Assembly: GCA_028023455.1 (NCBI GenBank) | Contig: JAQFVV010000446.1 | Location: 347,578-411,577, forward strand | Direction of reading: 5' to 3' | Length of the DNA: 64,000 bases | Origin: Epiperipatus broadwayi | Lineage: Eukaryota; Onychophora; Udeonychophora; Euonychophora; Peripatidae | Part shown: positions 23,838 through 34,657 of the stretch, in pieces | Numbering within the stretch: the stretch's first letter is position 1 | Layout of the letters: every line of letters begins with the position of its first letter | Notes under the pieces: model-generated | Database searches by the model: none | The model's input: only the letters and a program-made list of their open reading frames with translations | What the model was told of the DNA's origin: nothing | Made by a program: the position numbers and the translations under genes

Positions 23838-24012
23838 CAATTCGTGATGACTTCACAACGGCTATCTAAAAACACTAGTACTTTGCCGGTTGCTATCGCT
23901 GCAGCAGTCAAACGAGACCGGATTAGGCCATTTCTTTCTTTCAATGTTAGAAGTTTCACATTTTTCTCAAAGTTCTTATAAAGATATTTTTGTAGAGGTT
24001 TTGTTAAATTTT
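23838..24012 (-). CDS. Polypeptide GalNAc-transferase, exon 3
   Basis: Minus-strand exon with acceptor TTTATTTCAG just upstream (24013-24014 is the AG) and donor GTATGT at 23837-23832. It enters in phase 1 and leaves in phase 2, splitting the Trp codon of TNW. The peptide reads NLTKPLQKYLYKNF, then KLLTLKERNGLIRSRL, AAAIATGKVLVFLDSRCEV and ITNW. These match the GT27 family blocks GLIRARLxGA and VLxFLDSHCE. The family uses a DxH motif (DSH) to bind Mn2+ and UDP; here the third residue is R (codon CGT) instead of H. Exon 2 ends in the matching phase. Nothing resembling exon 4 was found downstream. Confidence 0.88.
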
Positions 24013-24263
24013 CTGAAATAAACAATAAATTACAATATTGTAAGTAATTTTGTGTAATAGTGGACAGATAAGAAACATAAATCTTAAGTGCATAGATTTA
24101 TATCTATAGAAACGTCTAAAAATATATAATATAAAAAGCTAAGAGATCTGTCTTTGTAGTAAAATTTCAATTGTTAAAAAAAAATTAAATTTTGAATAGT
24201 TTACTTTTTTCATGTTGAACAGATACACACACATAAATCAATTCACAGTACAATAACCAGAGC

Positions 24264-24464
24264 TTAATTGACCAAAATAATATCAGCAATCTGTTCTAAA
24301 GAAATCCATCTTCTATTTATAGAGGTTGCCTTGACAATAGCTTGTGGATATTCTATTGGTTTATTAAGCTTTGGATATATTTGGAAATCATATATAGTTA
24401 AAACGCGGTTTAATATATAAATCAAGTATTCATAATTGCAATGCGGGAAGTAACTACCTCCCAC
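24264..24464 (-). other. Uncharacterised open segment, 66 codons
   Basis: The minus-strand frame starts MGGSYFPHC and continues through PKLNKPIEYPQAIVKAT and RRWISLEQIAD to a stop. It lies about 250 bp upstream of GALNT exon 3 inside intron 2. An acceptor-like ATAATTCAG sits just before it. It has more mixed codons than its surroundings, but I recognise no family. It could be a decayed mobile element fragment or a chance frame. Confidence 0.25.
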
Positions 24465-24609
24465 TGAATTATGTTAAAACAAATTCACCACATATTTTAA
24501 AAAAACCAACTTAAAAATTAAGCATATATAATGCCAGATCTCAAAGATAGAATGATATCATTCTATCTTTTCATTGATTTTTGACTTACATAACTCAATG
24601 GGAGGTAAC

Positions 24610-24865
24610 AATAACAAACTCCCCATACATTAGTGCCACCAAGTGCAAGCCTTTGTAATCAATAGATGCAAGAAGACTTTTGCATAATATCTTTATCTAG
24701 TACCTACTCATCCAATATCCCCAGACTAATTTCTAGTTTCTGGTTTTCCACAAGGCTTGCACTTGGTGGTACTACTGTATGAAAAATTTGCTACTGTTAT
24801 TAACAGCCCATGTAAGCAAATGAAATGGAGATTACATGATGGGTTGCTCAGTGGTTTGAAATTAC
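24610..24865. repeat. Family A repeat, inverted fragment pair
   Basis: 24626-24740 is an inverted fragment of the 22861-23500 repeat (minus-strand ACTAGAAATTAGTCTGGGG, ATATTGGATGAGTA). 24752-24865 is a plus-strand fragment (TTGCACTTGGTGGTACTACT, GTAAGCA, ACATGATG). The GTGCCACCAAGTGCAAGCC/GGCTTGCACTTGGTGGT blocks form inverted arms. The ribozyme core is mostly lost. Confidence 0.7.
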
Positions 24866-25439
24866 AGATATTTAAGAGAGATCCCAATTTATTACAATCA
24901 AATATTCATAATAAACTAAGCCAGTCAATTAATTTACTAATACTATCAAATATCACAAATTATCATATAAAGTCAAAAAATATACAATCACTTCTAGAAT
25001 GTCACATAATTTTACTTCCTATAAACATAGTGCTATTTATCTACATCATACAATAATTACTTATAAATATCAAACTAATAATCGATTAGATATTATAACA
25101 TAAAATAATCACCAAACAATCTTTAAATATTCAATCATATATATCATAACAATAAAGGTGGCTAAGGCAACATTGAAAACAATTAAATATACTATTTTAA
25201 GAGAATTTTATTGAAATTAATAATCCACTTATAAACCAAACATGAAAAACTAAAAATGTAATATTTTTTGTTTTAAACCATGTATTATTTTATTTGAATT
25301 CTCACATTTAGACAAAATAACATTCGCCATTGTCTTACTGAAGAACTGTTATGTCTTATGTAATAATGAGACTAAGATTGAGCATGAATTAACAAACAAT
25401 CAGTCTTATATATATATATTTGATGATTGACTATTCAGA
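24866..25439. other. Unassigned AT-rich intronic DNA
   Basis: I see nothing recognisable beyond a short TA run near 25408. Confidence 0.5.
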
Positions 25440-26400
25440 ATAGATGGATTAGCAAAAAAATTTATTTTCTTCAGTTTTACAATTAATTGATCTCAAATTA
25501 ATTTTAGAAGAAAGAGGTAAAATAAGGGATTTCTACAAGTAGGATTACGTTGTGCTTTGTCAGATTTATTTAAACCAGTCAGTATTTTTAATATCTCAAT
25601 AGACTCACTCATGGTTCTCAAATTATACTTTTCAAAATTACCAAGTACTTTAACATTATTAAAATCAGATGTGTGATCAATTTCTAAAAATTGCAAGTAA
25701 ACACTGATGTATTTATCTTTTGACTGAAGGCATTTTATGTTCCTTGTTTCTGATATTGATTTATGTATTGGATTAACCCATGTAGCTTCTTGAGAATTGT
25801 AAAGATGAAATTTCATATATAGCTTGACATTCCAAAAATACTGCCTTTATGTTTATGAAAAAAATCATTTTTTTTGCTAGTGAACAGTACTCTTATATTA
25901 AAATTAAATATTCTTCTCCTGATCTTATCAATGACTCCTTTGATATAAGGTAAAACAAGTCTATAACTCTTTGAGTTGTCGGTTTTATCTTCTTTTTTCT
26001 TTATATATGACAGTTTTATTGTAACTGTTCGAAAGTCGAATGTTTTTTGTTAGTTCTATTTCTTAAATAAGATTATATTTATCAGATAAACTATATGCTC
26101 TTATCAAAAGATTTTTGCTACAGAAAATATATGAGCAGTATGATCATCAGAATTCAATCTGTTTATATGGGTGGATTTTCTATAAACAGATATTGATAAA
26201 GATTCATCATGTTTTCTAGCATTTAAACATATAGAAAAGAAAGTCTTTTCTTATTTTCAACTTTCATGGTAAATATAATATTAGAATACCATCCATTAAG
26301 AAAAACAAGAAAAGAATTAAAAGTATCAATACTATGAGGTCATATAACAAATGTATCATCAATATATCCGAGCCTGTAGAAAGTTTTTTTTTTACTAGCT
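25440..26400 (-). pseudogene. Decayed PLE: RT end and linker/GIY-YIG tail
   Basis: Minus-strand reading from 26380 gives YIDDTFVI (the PLE RT catalytic block), then FTMKVENKKRLSFLYV and a serine/tyrosine stretch. Next comes RLVLPYIKGVIDKIRRR, typical of the region after RT in PLEs. A 107-codon open frame (25493-25816) ends it with FLEIDHTSDF and ESIEILKILTGLNKSD, matching the plus-strand copy next door. Stops and frameshifts are frequent. Confidence 0.8.
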
Positions 26401-26407
26401 GCATTTA

Positions 26408-26884
26408 ATGCTATTCATGAAGACATCGGCAATTGTATATGATAGTGGAAGCTATATAAGTCAATCCAATAGACGAATTAATGTCAGAATTCAAAAGCGT
26501 AAAAATGCCTTCAATCAAAAATTAAATACTTCTGCGTTTATGTTACATTTTTTAGAAATTGATCACAAATCTAATTTTCATAGTGTTAAAATACCTGCTA
26601 ATTTGGAACGGTATCATTTAAGAAACATGATAGAGTCTATTGAAATTTTTAAAAAATCGAGTGGTTTAAATAAATCTGATGAAGCACAATGTATTCCAGC
26701 CTTGTGGGAATCACTTATTTTATCTCTTTTTTCTAAAATTAATTGGAAATTAATTAATTGTAAAGCTGAAGAAAATAAAAGTTTAATTAATAAACTATCT
26801 GATATTCATTCGAATGACAGTTCTTTACTTCACGCCCAATTTCATTACTACTTAAGATCTAAAAGTTCTTCATTAATACCTTAA
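26408..26884 (+). pseudogene. PLE endonuclease C-terminus, opposite orientation
   Basis: A 158-codon open frame. From about residue 28 it reads RIQKRKNAFNQKLNTSAF, then HFLEIDHKSNFHSVKIPANL and ESIEIFKKSSGLNKSDE, the same tail as the minus-strand copy at 25493-25816. The first about 25 residues read LFMKTSAIVYDSGSY and lie at the junction with the inverted copy. It is a 5'-truncated PLE fragment of the same family, facing away from its neighbour. It is better preserved than that copy over this part. Confidence 0.75.
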
Positions 26885-28060
26885 CCATGACAATGATGAA
26901 TGTTATTTCGCGAAAAGACATCAGGAATTCAAACAAAATAATATACAGTTTAAACCAAAAAAATACATTATTTACATCGTACATCGGTAATGAGATAATA
27001 TTTTATATAGCGCTATGTTTTAATACTGTAATAGTGATATTAGCGATTAAGCTAATGCACATGCGCTTTAAAGATAAATTATAAATGAATACTCTCACTT
27101 TTTTCAAGAAACAAGATATAGTATTTTAGAAAGATTCTTTCAACCCAAACATTTATGTATGGGCAAATCTTAAGCGTATGGAAATGAGAGTGTGAAGGTG
27201 TTGAGCAATCACTTTAAATTACATTTGTTATGTTTGAACGAATGACGCCTGCGAAATCTTTACAATTTACGACCTGTCATTCTTTAGTTGAAATACATCT
27301 ATGAAAACGCTAATGTGTGTAGAGAAAATAATTAATAGATCACGTATATAATCTTTCCTCACTGTTTATAATAGTTGCCATTTTTAAGAGCAGGACTATG
27401 GTGTTACAAGTTGTGACTCTTCTTTAATTTAAATTTGGCTTTTGCCAGTGTACTTGTTGATTTCTTATACAGCTGAATATCAAACTAATAACTTGTTATT
27501 CTGCATTTCCCAAATTGTAGTATCCATATTTCTTATTTTTTTATGTATACTGTCAAGTATTCTTTCCCCAGTTAAAATTATGCTTTCACAAAACATGCAA
27601 ATAAATACTTTAGGGTTCACAGAGATTTTTCTGCCATGATTACTTCCCAACAGCTTTCCCGTCAAATTCAATTTTTTTAGCATGTATTTTTCAAGAAATT
27701 TTCACATTGAGTTATAGTTTTCTCTACATTATTCATAACAAATTTACATTTGTTAACAATATTCATATTACATTTAGATTTATTGATAAAGTCTTCCATA
27801 ATTTTAGATTAAGTCATAATATCTATATTCATTTTAGAGCATTCTATAGTGTTTGCATCATAATTTGATTCTTTTAATTCTTTGTGTAACTTCCTTGGAT
27901 CTTCTATTTAGTTTGGTTTTATTTTAATATTTTTAGACTTGCTTTATTTTTTCTATAAATTTTTCATTTTTTTTTTGTTCATGTTTTTAAATCTTACATC
28001 ATTTTCATTAATATATTAAATTGCTTGTTATATAATATTTTCAATTCATATTTGACCAAC
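26885..28060 (-). other. AT-rich DNA with a coding-like minus-strand stretch
   Basis: Between about 27480 and 28060 minus-strand frames stay partly open (PRKLHKELKESNYDANTIEC, MEDFINKSKCNMNIVNKCKF, FICMFCESIILTGERILDSI). This suggests a decayed ORF, but no domain is recognised. The rest, 26885-27479, shows nothing. Confidence 0.3.
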
Positions 28061-28198
28061 TGTAACTAAATATTATATAGGCATATTTTCTTTAAACTTA
28101 GGCTCTTGCAAACTGAAGCAAACATTCTTACCATTATTATTTATTTAGGTGATATACAATGAACCTGTCAATTTACTATAATAATGACCAGGCTAATA

Positions 28199-28460
28199 GC
28201 TCTAACAAGCTTTATTGAATGAATAAATGCTGCAAAAGAAAGTATGTAAAATCTCTATATGTAAAAATTATTCCCATCCTCAGACCAGTTTCATGCTATT
28301 GACAATCCTCAGTGAGGTGCTAAAAATGCCACAAGAGAAACCATTTAAAATCTCTATCTTTCCAATAGCACAAAGCAGGTCTGAGGTTGGTAATAATTTT
28401 TAGATAAAGATTTTAAATGCTTTCTTTTGCAGCATTTATCGATAAAGCTTGTTAGAGATA
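28199..28460. repeat. Family A repeat, inverted pair
   Basis: The left arm 28199-28290 and right arm 28375-28455 are inverted copies (CTCTAACAAGCTTTAT, AAATGCTGCAAAAGAAAG, AAAATCT, CCTCAGACC). The layout is like the larger array at 39331-40569, with the same GCAGCATTTAT/AGAAAG blocks and a hammerhead-like motif at the centre-left. Confidence 0.8.
28268..28330 (-). ncRNA. Hammerhead-like ribozyme motif, family A
   Basis: Minus strand: ACCUCA, CUGAGGA, an arm of UGU/GCA with loop CAAUA, GAAA, CUG, GUC, UGAGGA. All invariant core positions (CUGANGA, GAAA, cleavage triplet GUC) are present, and C15.2 can pair with G16.2. Helix I is five pairs plus one mismatch. Helix III is too short for a stable hairpin, a known trait of minimal hammerheads that work as dimers. 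Confidence 0.5.
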
Positions 28461-28648
28461 CTAGCACCCTCATTATTTTAGTTTATAATTACAAGCTTAT
28501 CAAATTAAGTCCCTTGATGTATGACTTTATTTTATCTACAACCTGTCAAGTTACTTTAACTCTTGGGCTGGGGCAGTTATTCTAGGTTAAGGGTGACACT
28601 AGCTGAAAATTTAGATATAAAATTTTAAATTATTCCCCTAAAAATAAG
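28461..28648. other. Unassigned AT-rich DNA
   Basis: I see nothing beyond CTAGCTGAAAATTTAG (28606), which recurs in altered form at 28931. Confidence 0.5.
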
Positions 28649-29272
28649 TTTTTCAGCAATGCTATCTTGTAAATAAAGATAAAATGTGAATTTGAAACAA
28701 CAAGACCAAAAGGTAACTATTGTCTTGACTGTATGCTGTAATGTTGTTAAGTATAATGAAATACAGATTTATTCTGACAAGGAGAGTAAAATTTAAATTA
28801 GCAATGATATTACATGGCTCATAAACAAGCATATTTAATTTACATATACAAAGAAAATCGAATACAATAATAATTTTAAACTTTGCAATTTGCCAACATA
28901 AATGTATAAGAAGTAGACCAGTGCATATTACTAGCTGAAAACTCAAATATAAAATGTCAAATCACTTTATCTTTATTCAAATGATAGCGTTGCTGAAAAA
29001 TCATAATGTTATGTGAGTGATATGATATATTTTAATCTTTAGCTCGTGATATGCACTGGATTTAAAACGACTAGTGTCATAGTTTGTCTTTGTATAAGTA
29101 AATTAAACATGTTTGAATATGAGCAATTTAAGATCATTGTTACTTTAAATTTCATGCTCATTATTTGAATAAATCAATATTTCAATATACTGAACAACAT
29201 TGTATCATACGATCAAGAGGTTATTGAAATTTGAACTTTATCTTTATTCACAATGTAAAATTGCTGGAAAAA
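28649..29272. repeat. R1 repeat: inverted pair plus extra copy
   Basis: TTTTTCAGCAATGCTATC followed by AATAAAGATAAA at 28649-28686 is inverted at 28964-29000, giving a 352-bp foldback-like unit. A third copy, also inverted, is at 29236-29272. An open frame on the minus strand inside the unit shows no motif. Confidence 0.65.
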
Positions 29273-29319
29273 CATAACATTTGGAGGAATGATTTGACAT
29301 TATATATATATGTGTGTGT

Positions 29320-30000
29320 GTGTCTGAAAAATTCAGATTTTCTTCTCAATTGTTATAAAATAAATTCTGGATTTTTTGAATTGATATTTTACAACTAGTG
29401 TCTGAATGTTCTAGCTCCTCACTGAGGTGAGCCATACAAGCTTGAAACCAATTGGTCTGGGGATAAAAATATTCTAGATAGAGATTTTAAATATTTTCTC
29501 TTACCCCACTTATTAAACAAGAGCTTGTTTCAGCTATTAGTATGCTTCCTATATTACATATTAGTAAATACAAGCTTTTAAAAGCAATGTCACGTTATAT
29601 ATGACTTGCTTTATTGATTATTATAATTTTATCTTTATGGCTTTGGGGATACTAAAGCTATTAATATATGGTAGATCTAAATTTAATTCAGTCCCATATA
29701 GCTATTTGAGTTAGATAGCTGGATTTAAAGATATTTTTGTGTCTGAAAATTTTCAGATTTTCTTCTCAATAGTTACATATGAAATAAGTGCTGGGTTTTG
29801 AGTTGATATTTTAGATCTAGGGTCTGAATATTTTAACTCGCCACTGAGGTAGAAGTTTTACATATTTTCTCTTCCCACTTACTAAATAAGGCTTGTTTGG
29901 GCTACTGGTACGCTCCCTATATTATATATTTGTAAATACAAGCTTTTTTTAAAAGCAATGTCATGTTATATATGACTTGCTTTATTGATTATATATATGT
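29320..30000 (+). repeat. Two direct units of family A (421-bp spacing)
   Basis: Unit 1 starts near 29325 and unit 2 near 29745. Both read TCTGAAAA..TCAGATTTTCTTCTCAAT, then a TGATATTTTA and GTCTGAAT block, ACTGAGGT, TTTTCTCTT, CACTTA, GCTTGTTT, ATACAAGCTTTT and ATGACTTGCTTTATTGATTAT. CACTGAGG repeats 421 bp apart (29421 and 29842). Unit 2 has a deletion of about 50-60 bases that removed most of its ribozyme-like core. Confidence 0.85.
29405..29470 (+). ncRNA. Hammerhead-like ribozyme motif, family A
   Basis: CUCCUCA, CUGAGGU, helix II GAGC/GCUU, GAAA, CCAAUUGGUC, UGGGGA. Helix III is the best in the window (ACC-AAUU-GGU, fully palindromic ACCAAUUGGU). Helix I is UCCUCA/UGGGGA, six pairs with one G-U. 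The single core fault is A9 to U. Predicted cut after C29457. Confidence 0.5.
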
Positions 30001-30429
30001 TTAAGCTCCGTAAAATGCAATAATAAATACAACATAAATTTTTTATTGGTTTATCATAAAAATAATAATATTATTTTTTAAAGTTTATGTCTTATAGTGT
30101 AATCTTTACAATTCCAATATGTCATCTCATGGGTTATAATTTTGAAATTTTGTATCAAATTTTATATATCGTAGTCAAATAATGTCATTGAATTTTAATG
30201 TAAACACATACATTAAGTTAACATTTAAAGACGATAGCACACTATAAAAATATATAATATTTTAAATTTGTGAATGAATTACAATAAGATTATAAAGCAA
30301 TAATTATATTAGTTCATTTATACATAATGTTAAAATGATTTATAGTAGTAACATAACTTTAATACCTTCTTGCATTCATTGATTAATTTGATAATGATGC
30401 ATTATGTGTTAGTAAAGGGTATTAGATTA
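30001..30429. other. Unassigned AT-rich DNA
   Basis: I see nothing recognisable. Confidence 0.5.
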
Positions 30430-31400
30430 CTTAGAAAAAACACAAAGAGAAGTAGGAAGACGAGTGTGGACGGCAAAGGAGGCAATTCAAGGATAAATGG
30501 GATGGTGAAGTTTTTATATGAGAGATGAAAAAAAAAAATATTCGGTAGATTGCAGTTTATGGATTAAAAAAATAGCCAAAATAGTCTTTAATTGGGTTAT
30601 GAATAAAGGGCAGGCAACAAGATGGGTGTGAAAGGTAATGCGATATGCAGAACATTTAGATAAAGAATGTATGTCAGTAGACTTATACAAAAGGTGGGAT
30701 GATTGTGTTAGGAGAATTGTTGAGTGTTATAGTGTTAAGGAATGGGATAAAAGAATATATATGTTAATAAAGAGTAGGGAGTTGGAGAGATGGAGAGCTA
30801 GTATGAAGAATAAACAGAGTTTAAATAATTATAGAAGTAAACAGAATATTGGGTGTGAGTTAATTTATGATAATAGCAAGGAAAGTAGTTTACTGTTTAA
30901 ATGGAAAAATACGGGTGATTTAGTCTGCACGTTGTGTAAGGAAGGCATAGAAAGTATTAGGCATCTGTTAATTTAATGTAAATGTCTGAAAGCAGAAAGA
31001 GTATTTGTGAAAGAATAAATATTTACAAAGTGATTATACAGAAAGTGCCTTATTGGTTTTTATACTGGGTTTGGGAAAAGATAAAGGATTTTAGATATAA
31101 AGACCATGGAGTTGACAAAGATTATGTTGTAAAAATGGGATGGAGCAGAATAGAGAAGAATATGAGAAAACTTGGGGTGAGGAATGGAAAGGAAAGTCAA
31201 AGTGGCTAACAGGTTTCTCTGGGCATAATTGCTGAGAGATTCCTGACTCCATATAAGGAGAAGTCACAATGCATCTCATCACATCTGTGTATAATTTTAA
31301 TACGATGTTTAAACATGTGTGTGTTTGCACATATGTTTATTTTGTGCTTATTTTGTATTAAAATTTAAAGAGGCATTGTTTTTAATATTTAGCAATGAAG
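30430..31400 (+). pseudogene. Non-LTR retrotransposon C-terminal remnant
   Basis: An early frame reads REVGRRVWTAKEAIQG and then MRDEKKKYSVDCSLW, resembling the post-RT region of LINE proteins. A 112-codon open frame follows (30638-30976) with WDKRIYMLIKSRELERW and SLLFKWKNTGDLVCTLCKEG and then ESIRHLLI. This is the C-x2-C...H zinc-knuckle-like block found near the end of several LINE clades. Further minus-one frames continue to about 31210. No RT catalytic block remains. The clade is not determined. Confidence 0.65.
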
Positions 31401-31914
31401 TTATTATTTTAATTTTAAAATAAAATATCATTTATTATGGAGGATGAATCATTAATTAAATAAACAAAATAAAATGACTTATTATATTTGTAACTTAAAT
31501 ATTTATTAAAATGTATTTTTTTTCCTAATATTTGTTGTTCTTAAATAATTTTATTATAATAAATGCTGCGTTTTCTTCAAGAGCTTTATTCTTCTGTGCA
31601 AATATGTATGTACCCACTGGAACAATGGAAATTTTGGACATCAAAGATAAAAGAGATTAATAGGTTTGGTTAATCAGATCTTCTCACTCCAGGCAACAGT
31701 TGATCATCTTCTACAGAAAAACTACATATTCGAGAGTTCAAAGTGGTTCATATCAAGTTCATCTATGTGATAATGATTAATTAATCACATGAATAGGAAT
31801 TTATGAATAGAGTTGCAGCAGTTAAATCGATCTCTTACAACTGTTGTTTGTTTGCCGTCATAATCTCAAAAATTACTTTTATATAAAATTACCATATTTC
31901 AATAAGCGTATTAT
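31401..31914. other. Unassigned AT-rich DNA
   Basis: I see nothing recognisable. Confidence 0.5.
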
Positions 31915-32160
31915 ATATACTTTTACACTAGATGTAGTTAGAGGAAATTTGAGCCCAGACTTTTAAACTTCTTTTAGTCATCCATTACATCTTATAAAAC
32001 CTATACCCATGCCCACGTACATCTGAAAAAAATAAAGGATCTCCAACTGACTGCTGGTTCAGTATGTATTTATGTGATTATGTCTATTGGTTGTATAATA
32101 TGGAGTGGATGACGAAAGGGAGCTTGAAAGTCTGAGTTCAAATCCTCTCTAATTATATAC
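31915..32160. repeat. Family B repeat, inverted pair
   Basis: The left arm (minus-strand reading TTGGAGATCC, then GTACGTGGGCATGGGTAT, GATGTAATGGATGACTAAAAG, AAGTCTGGGCTCAAATTTCC) mirrors the right arm (GTGGATGACGAAAGG, GAAAGTCTGAGTTCAAATCC). At the centre (32031-32075) is GGATCTCCAACTGACTGC followed by TGGTTCAGTATG. That is a family B ribozyme 5' half with the TGA of CTGATGA deleted. Confidence 0.75.
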
Positions 32161-32785
32161 AATTACCATGTTGAATTGTTACTTCATTATGCATTGCTAG
32201 GAAAAATTTTACTGGGCATTTACCCTGAGCAAATGGCCCTTCCTAAGATTGTCAACAGTAGTAACAATATTTGTGATATATATAAACTGCACAAATAAAT
32301 AGAATTAGAATATGTTTATCTCAGAATTACAAATTTGCTAAATTATTCGAAAGAATGCTGTCCATCTTGTCATTTATCTTCTAAAAGTAGAAAATAAATT
32401 TTCATGGATAATTTAGTGTATTCCCGATATTTTGTTTTAAACAAAATTTATTGCCAATTAATGAAATTAAAAATATTTCCTTTTAAAAACTTCAATATCT
32501 GTGAAAATACCTTAAGGGATATTGCTAATTATATACCAGAATATATTTGCGAAATGAATAAAAATGTATTTAGAGATTAATTATTGTGCCCACTACTGCC
32601 ATAAGAATAAATTATTGCATTATGTTGTTCTGTTGACAGAATAAGCTAATTATTTCATTCTTTGGAATTTCCACTATTAGAAGTGCCAGAAGGTTAAATA
32701 TTTTTTTTGCAACATTATAGAATCTTTGGATATACAAAGATACTTAAAGACTATTAAACAATTTTAGTTGTTGTTGTTGTTGTTG

Positions 32786-32874
<89 letters not shown>

Positions 32875-33479
32875 TGTGACTATTCATTTGTTGTTATCAA
32901 TAAAATAATGTTTTTCTGATACATTGGGTATCAAGTTGGATGTGCAGGTATTTTATACTTAAATATGTTATTATATTTACAATTGATATGGAATTTATAT
33001 ATATGTATTAGTGTTTATGTTGGGGTAAGATAATTTGTTAAATTTTATCACACAAATTAATAATTAAAATGTACCTATTTTGTACATACTGTTATATTTT
33101 ATTGAGCTTTATAATTATAGTCTGTGTATTATGTTAAAATGTTATTAAGTATGTTAGTGGTATAAAACAGCTTGCATGATTGTTGGGCGTCTTGAAAATT
33201 TTCAGTTCTCATATTGGATAATTAATTTTTAATTAAAAAAAAACAAAACCTAAACACTATTTAAAAATACATGAAAACTGCTCAAGTAATTATTGGATAT
33301 CTGAATACTTTTGTGTTTAAACGCACTATGCTTATATTGCTCTCATTTCTTTTGTTCACTGTCAGAGTTTTGTTCTTCATGCTAGTGTCCTCCTAACGTT
33401 CTTGAATATACACATTTTCTAAAACAAGCTAAAAAAGCTGTAAATCTCTATTAAGAACCAAGAATCGTTAATTTATCTA
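32161..33479. other. AT-rich DNA with trinucleotide microsatellite
   Basis: The only structure is a (GTT)n(ATT)n run at about 32767-32874, roughly 108 bases. No coding pattern is visible. Confidence 0.6.
32767..32874. repeat. (GTT)n(ATT)n microsatellite
   Basis: About eight GTT units followed by about 27 ATT units. Confidence 0.97.
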
Positions 33480-34240
33480 AAACTCAATTAAGCCATCATC
33501 TAAATCATCTGGTCATAAACAAATTCAATACAAAATAAAAACATTCTGCCCAAAATTGCTTTACCCTATAGCAAAAGTTCACATTGTTAATGCTATTCTG
33601 GGATGTATACTTGCTCATTATAGTCCATGAATACATCTTTTAAGAAGTAGTGTTAAAAATATCATAACCACAATAAAATCATACATCTGGGGATCAAAGT
33701 CACATCTATCAATTACAAGTGCAGGTTACCCTATTTGCAAAGGTAGTCTTAATTTAATATGTCCTCAATCATTTGTATTCTATATCAAAATGCATCCACA
33801 GTTAATCTAATCTTCAAATCCACTCCTACACCTATAATAGTGCTTGATAAACTTCCATATGCAAGTCGTTATTTATATTGATCATACTATTGAGCATGAA
33901 GATCTGTTGGACAATCATCAAATCTTAAATCAATTTTTCATTTAAGGATCTGAAAAAAAAAATATCCTAACAAATATCATGGTCATCTCTGCCAATTGTC
34001 AAAACTTTAATCAGATTCCAAAATAAGTGTTCCTCAATCATGACTAAAATATTTGCTTAACTTATTATTTAACACAATTCCTACATAAAACTTTGTTCAT
34101 TGGAGAATTTTAAAAAATTTGGATGCCTCATGTATCTTATGTAATAGTTATCCAGAAGATATGATACACATTTTTAAAACATATCCATATTTCCCATCTT
34201 TAAGACACTTGTAATCCACAAAGAATTAATATAAAAGAAA
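33480..34240 (+). pseudogene. LINE remnant, post-RT domain (L1/Tx1-like)
   Basis: Plus-strand translation gives LLPKIKIFCPKLLYPIAKVH, then VNAILGCILAHYSP, IKSYIWGSKSHLSI, GYPICKGSLNLICPQSF and later ASCILCNSYPEDMIHIF. The series matches the region after RT in L1/Tx1-type LINEs (a Leu/Ile-rich helix block, an F-x-W-x-G-like block, a GGLNL-like block and a final C-x2-C-x7-H finger). Several stops are present. The clade name is my judgement from the pattern, not a search. Confidence 0.6.
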
Positions 34241-34657
34241 TAAAGTCATAGGAATTGTTGAGACTATTAGAACCATTGTGGCTTGCTCGCTACTTTACAT
34301 GCCCTAAAATATATACTCAGAAATACTATGAGAAAAATTTGGCAGAACAATATTTTTGTTAGTTGTTCCTCATTTTAAAATAATATAAATTATACTTTAA
34401 AACTGAGGCATTGTGTCTGTCTTCAGACAATAATCGTAATAATTATATTTTATAAGCCATGCAGCACCTTATGTTATATAAAAAAATTTCCCCCTGTACA
34501 TAAGTTAATACTTGTGCATAATTTATAATTAAAAAAGTTTATTTTATTTATTAAGAAATGTATTATAATACATTTATCGTGTTTATGTTTTGTCATAAGG
34601 GTTACAATTAAATATGTTTAAATCTTAATTTTTATTTATATATCATCATCATCATCA

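Noticed and set aside
26887-27084. 65-codon plus-strand frame after the PLE fragment
   Set aside because: No similarity to the PLE tail and no motif; probably 3' non-coding DNA.
30982-31330. Open frames after the LINE zinc-knuckle block on both strands
   Set aside because: The plus-strand frame is the decayed LINE tail; the minus-strand frame is its shadow.
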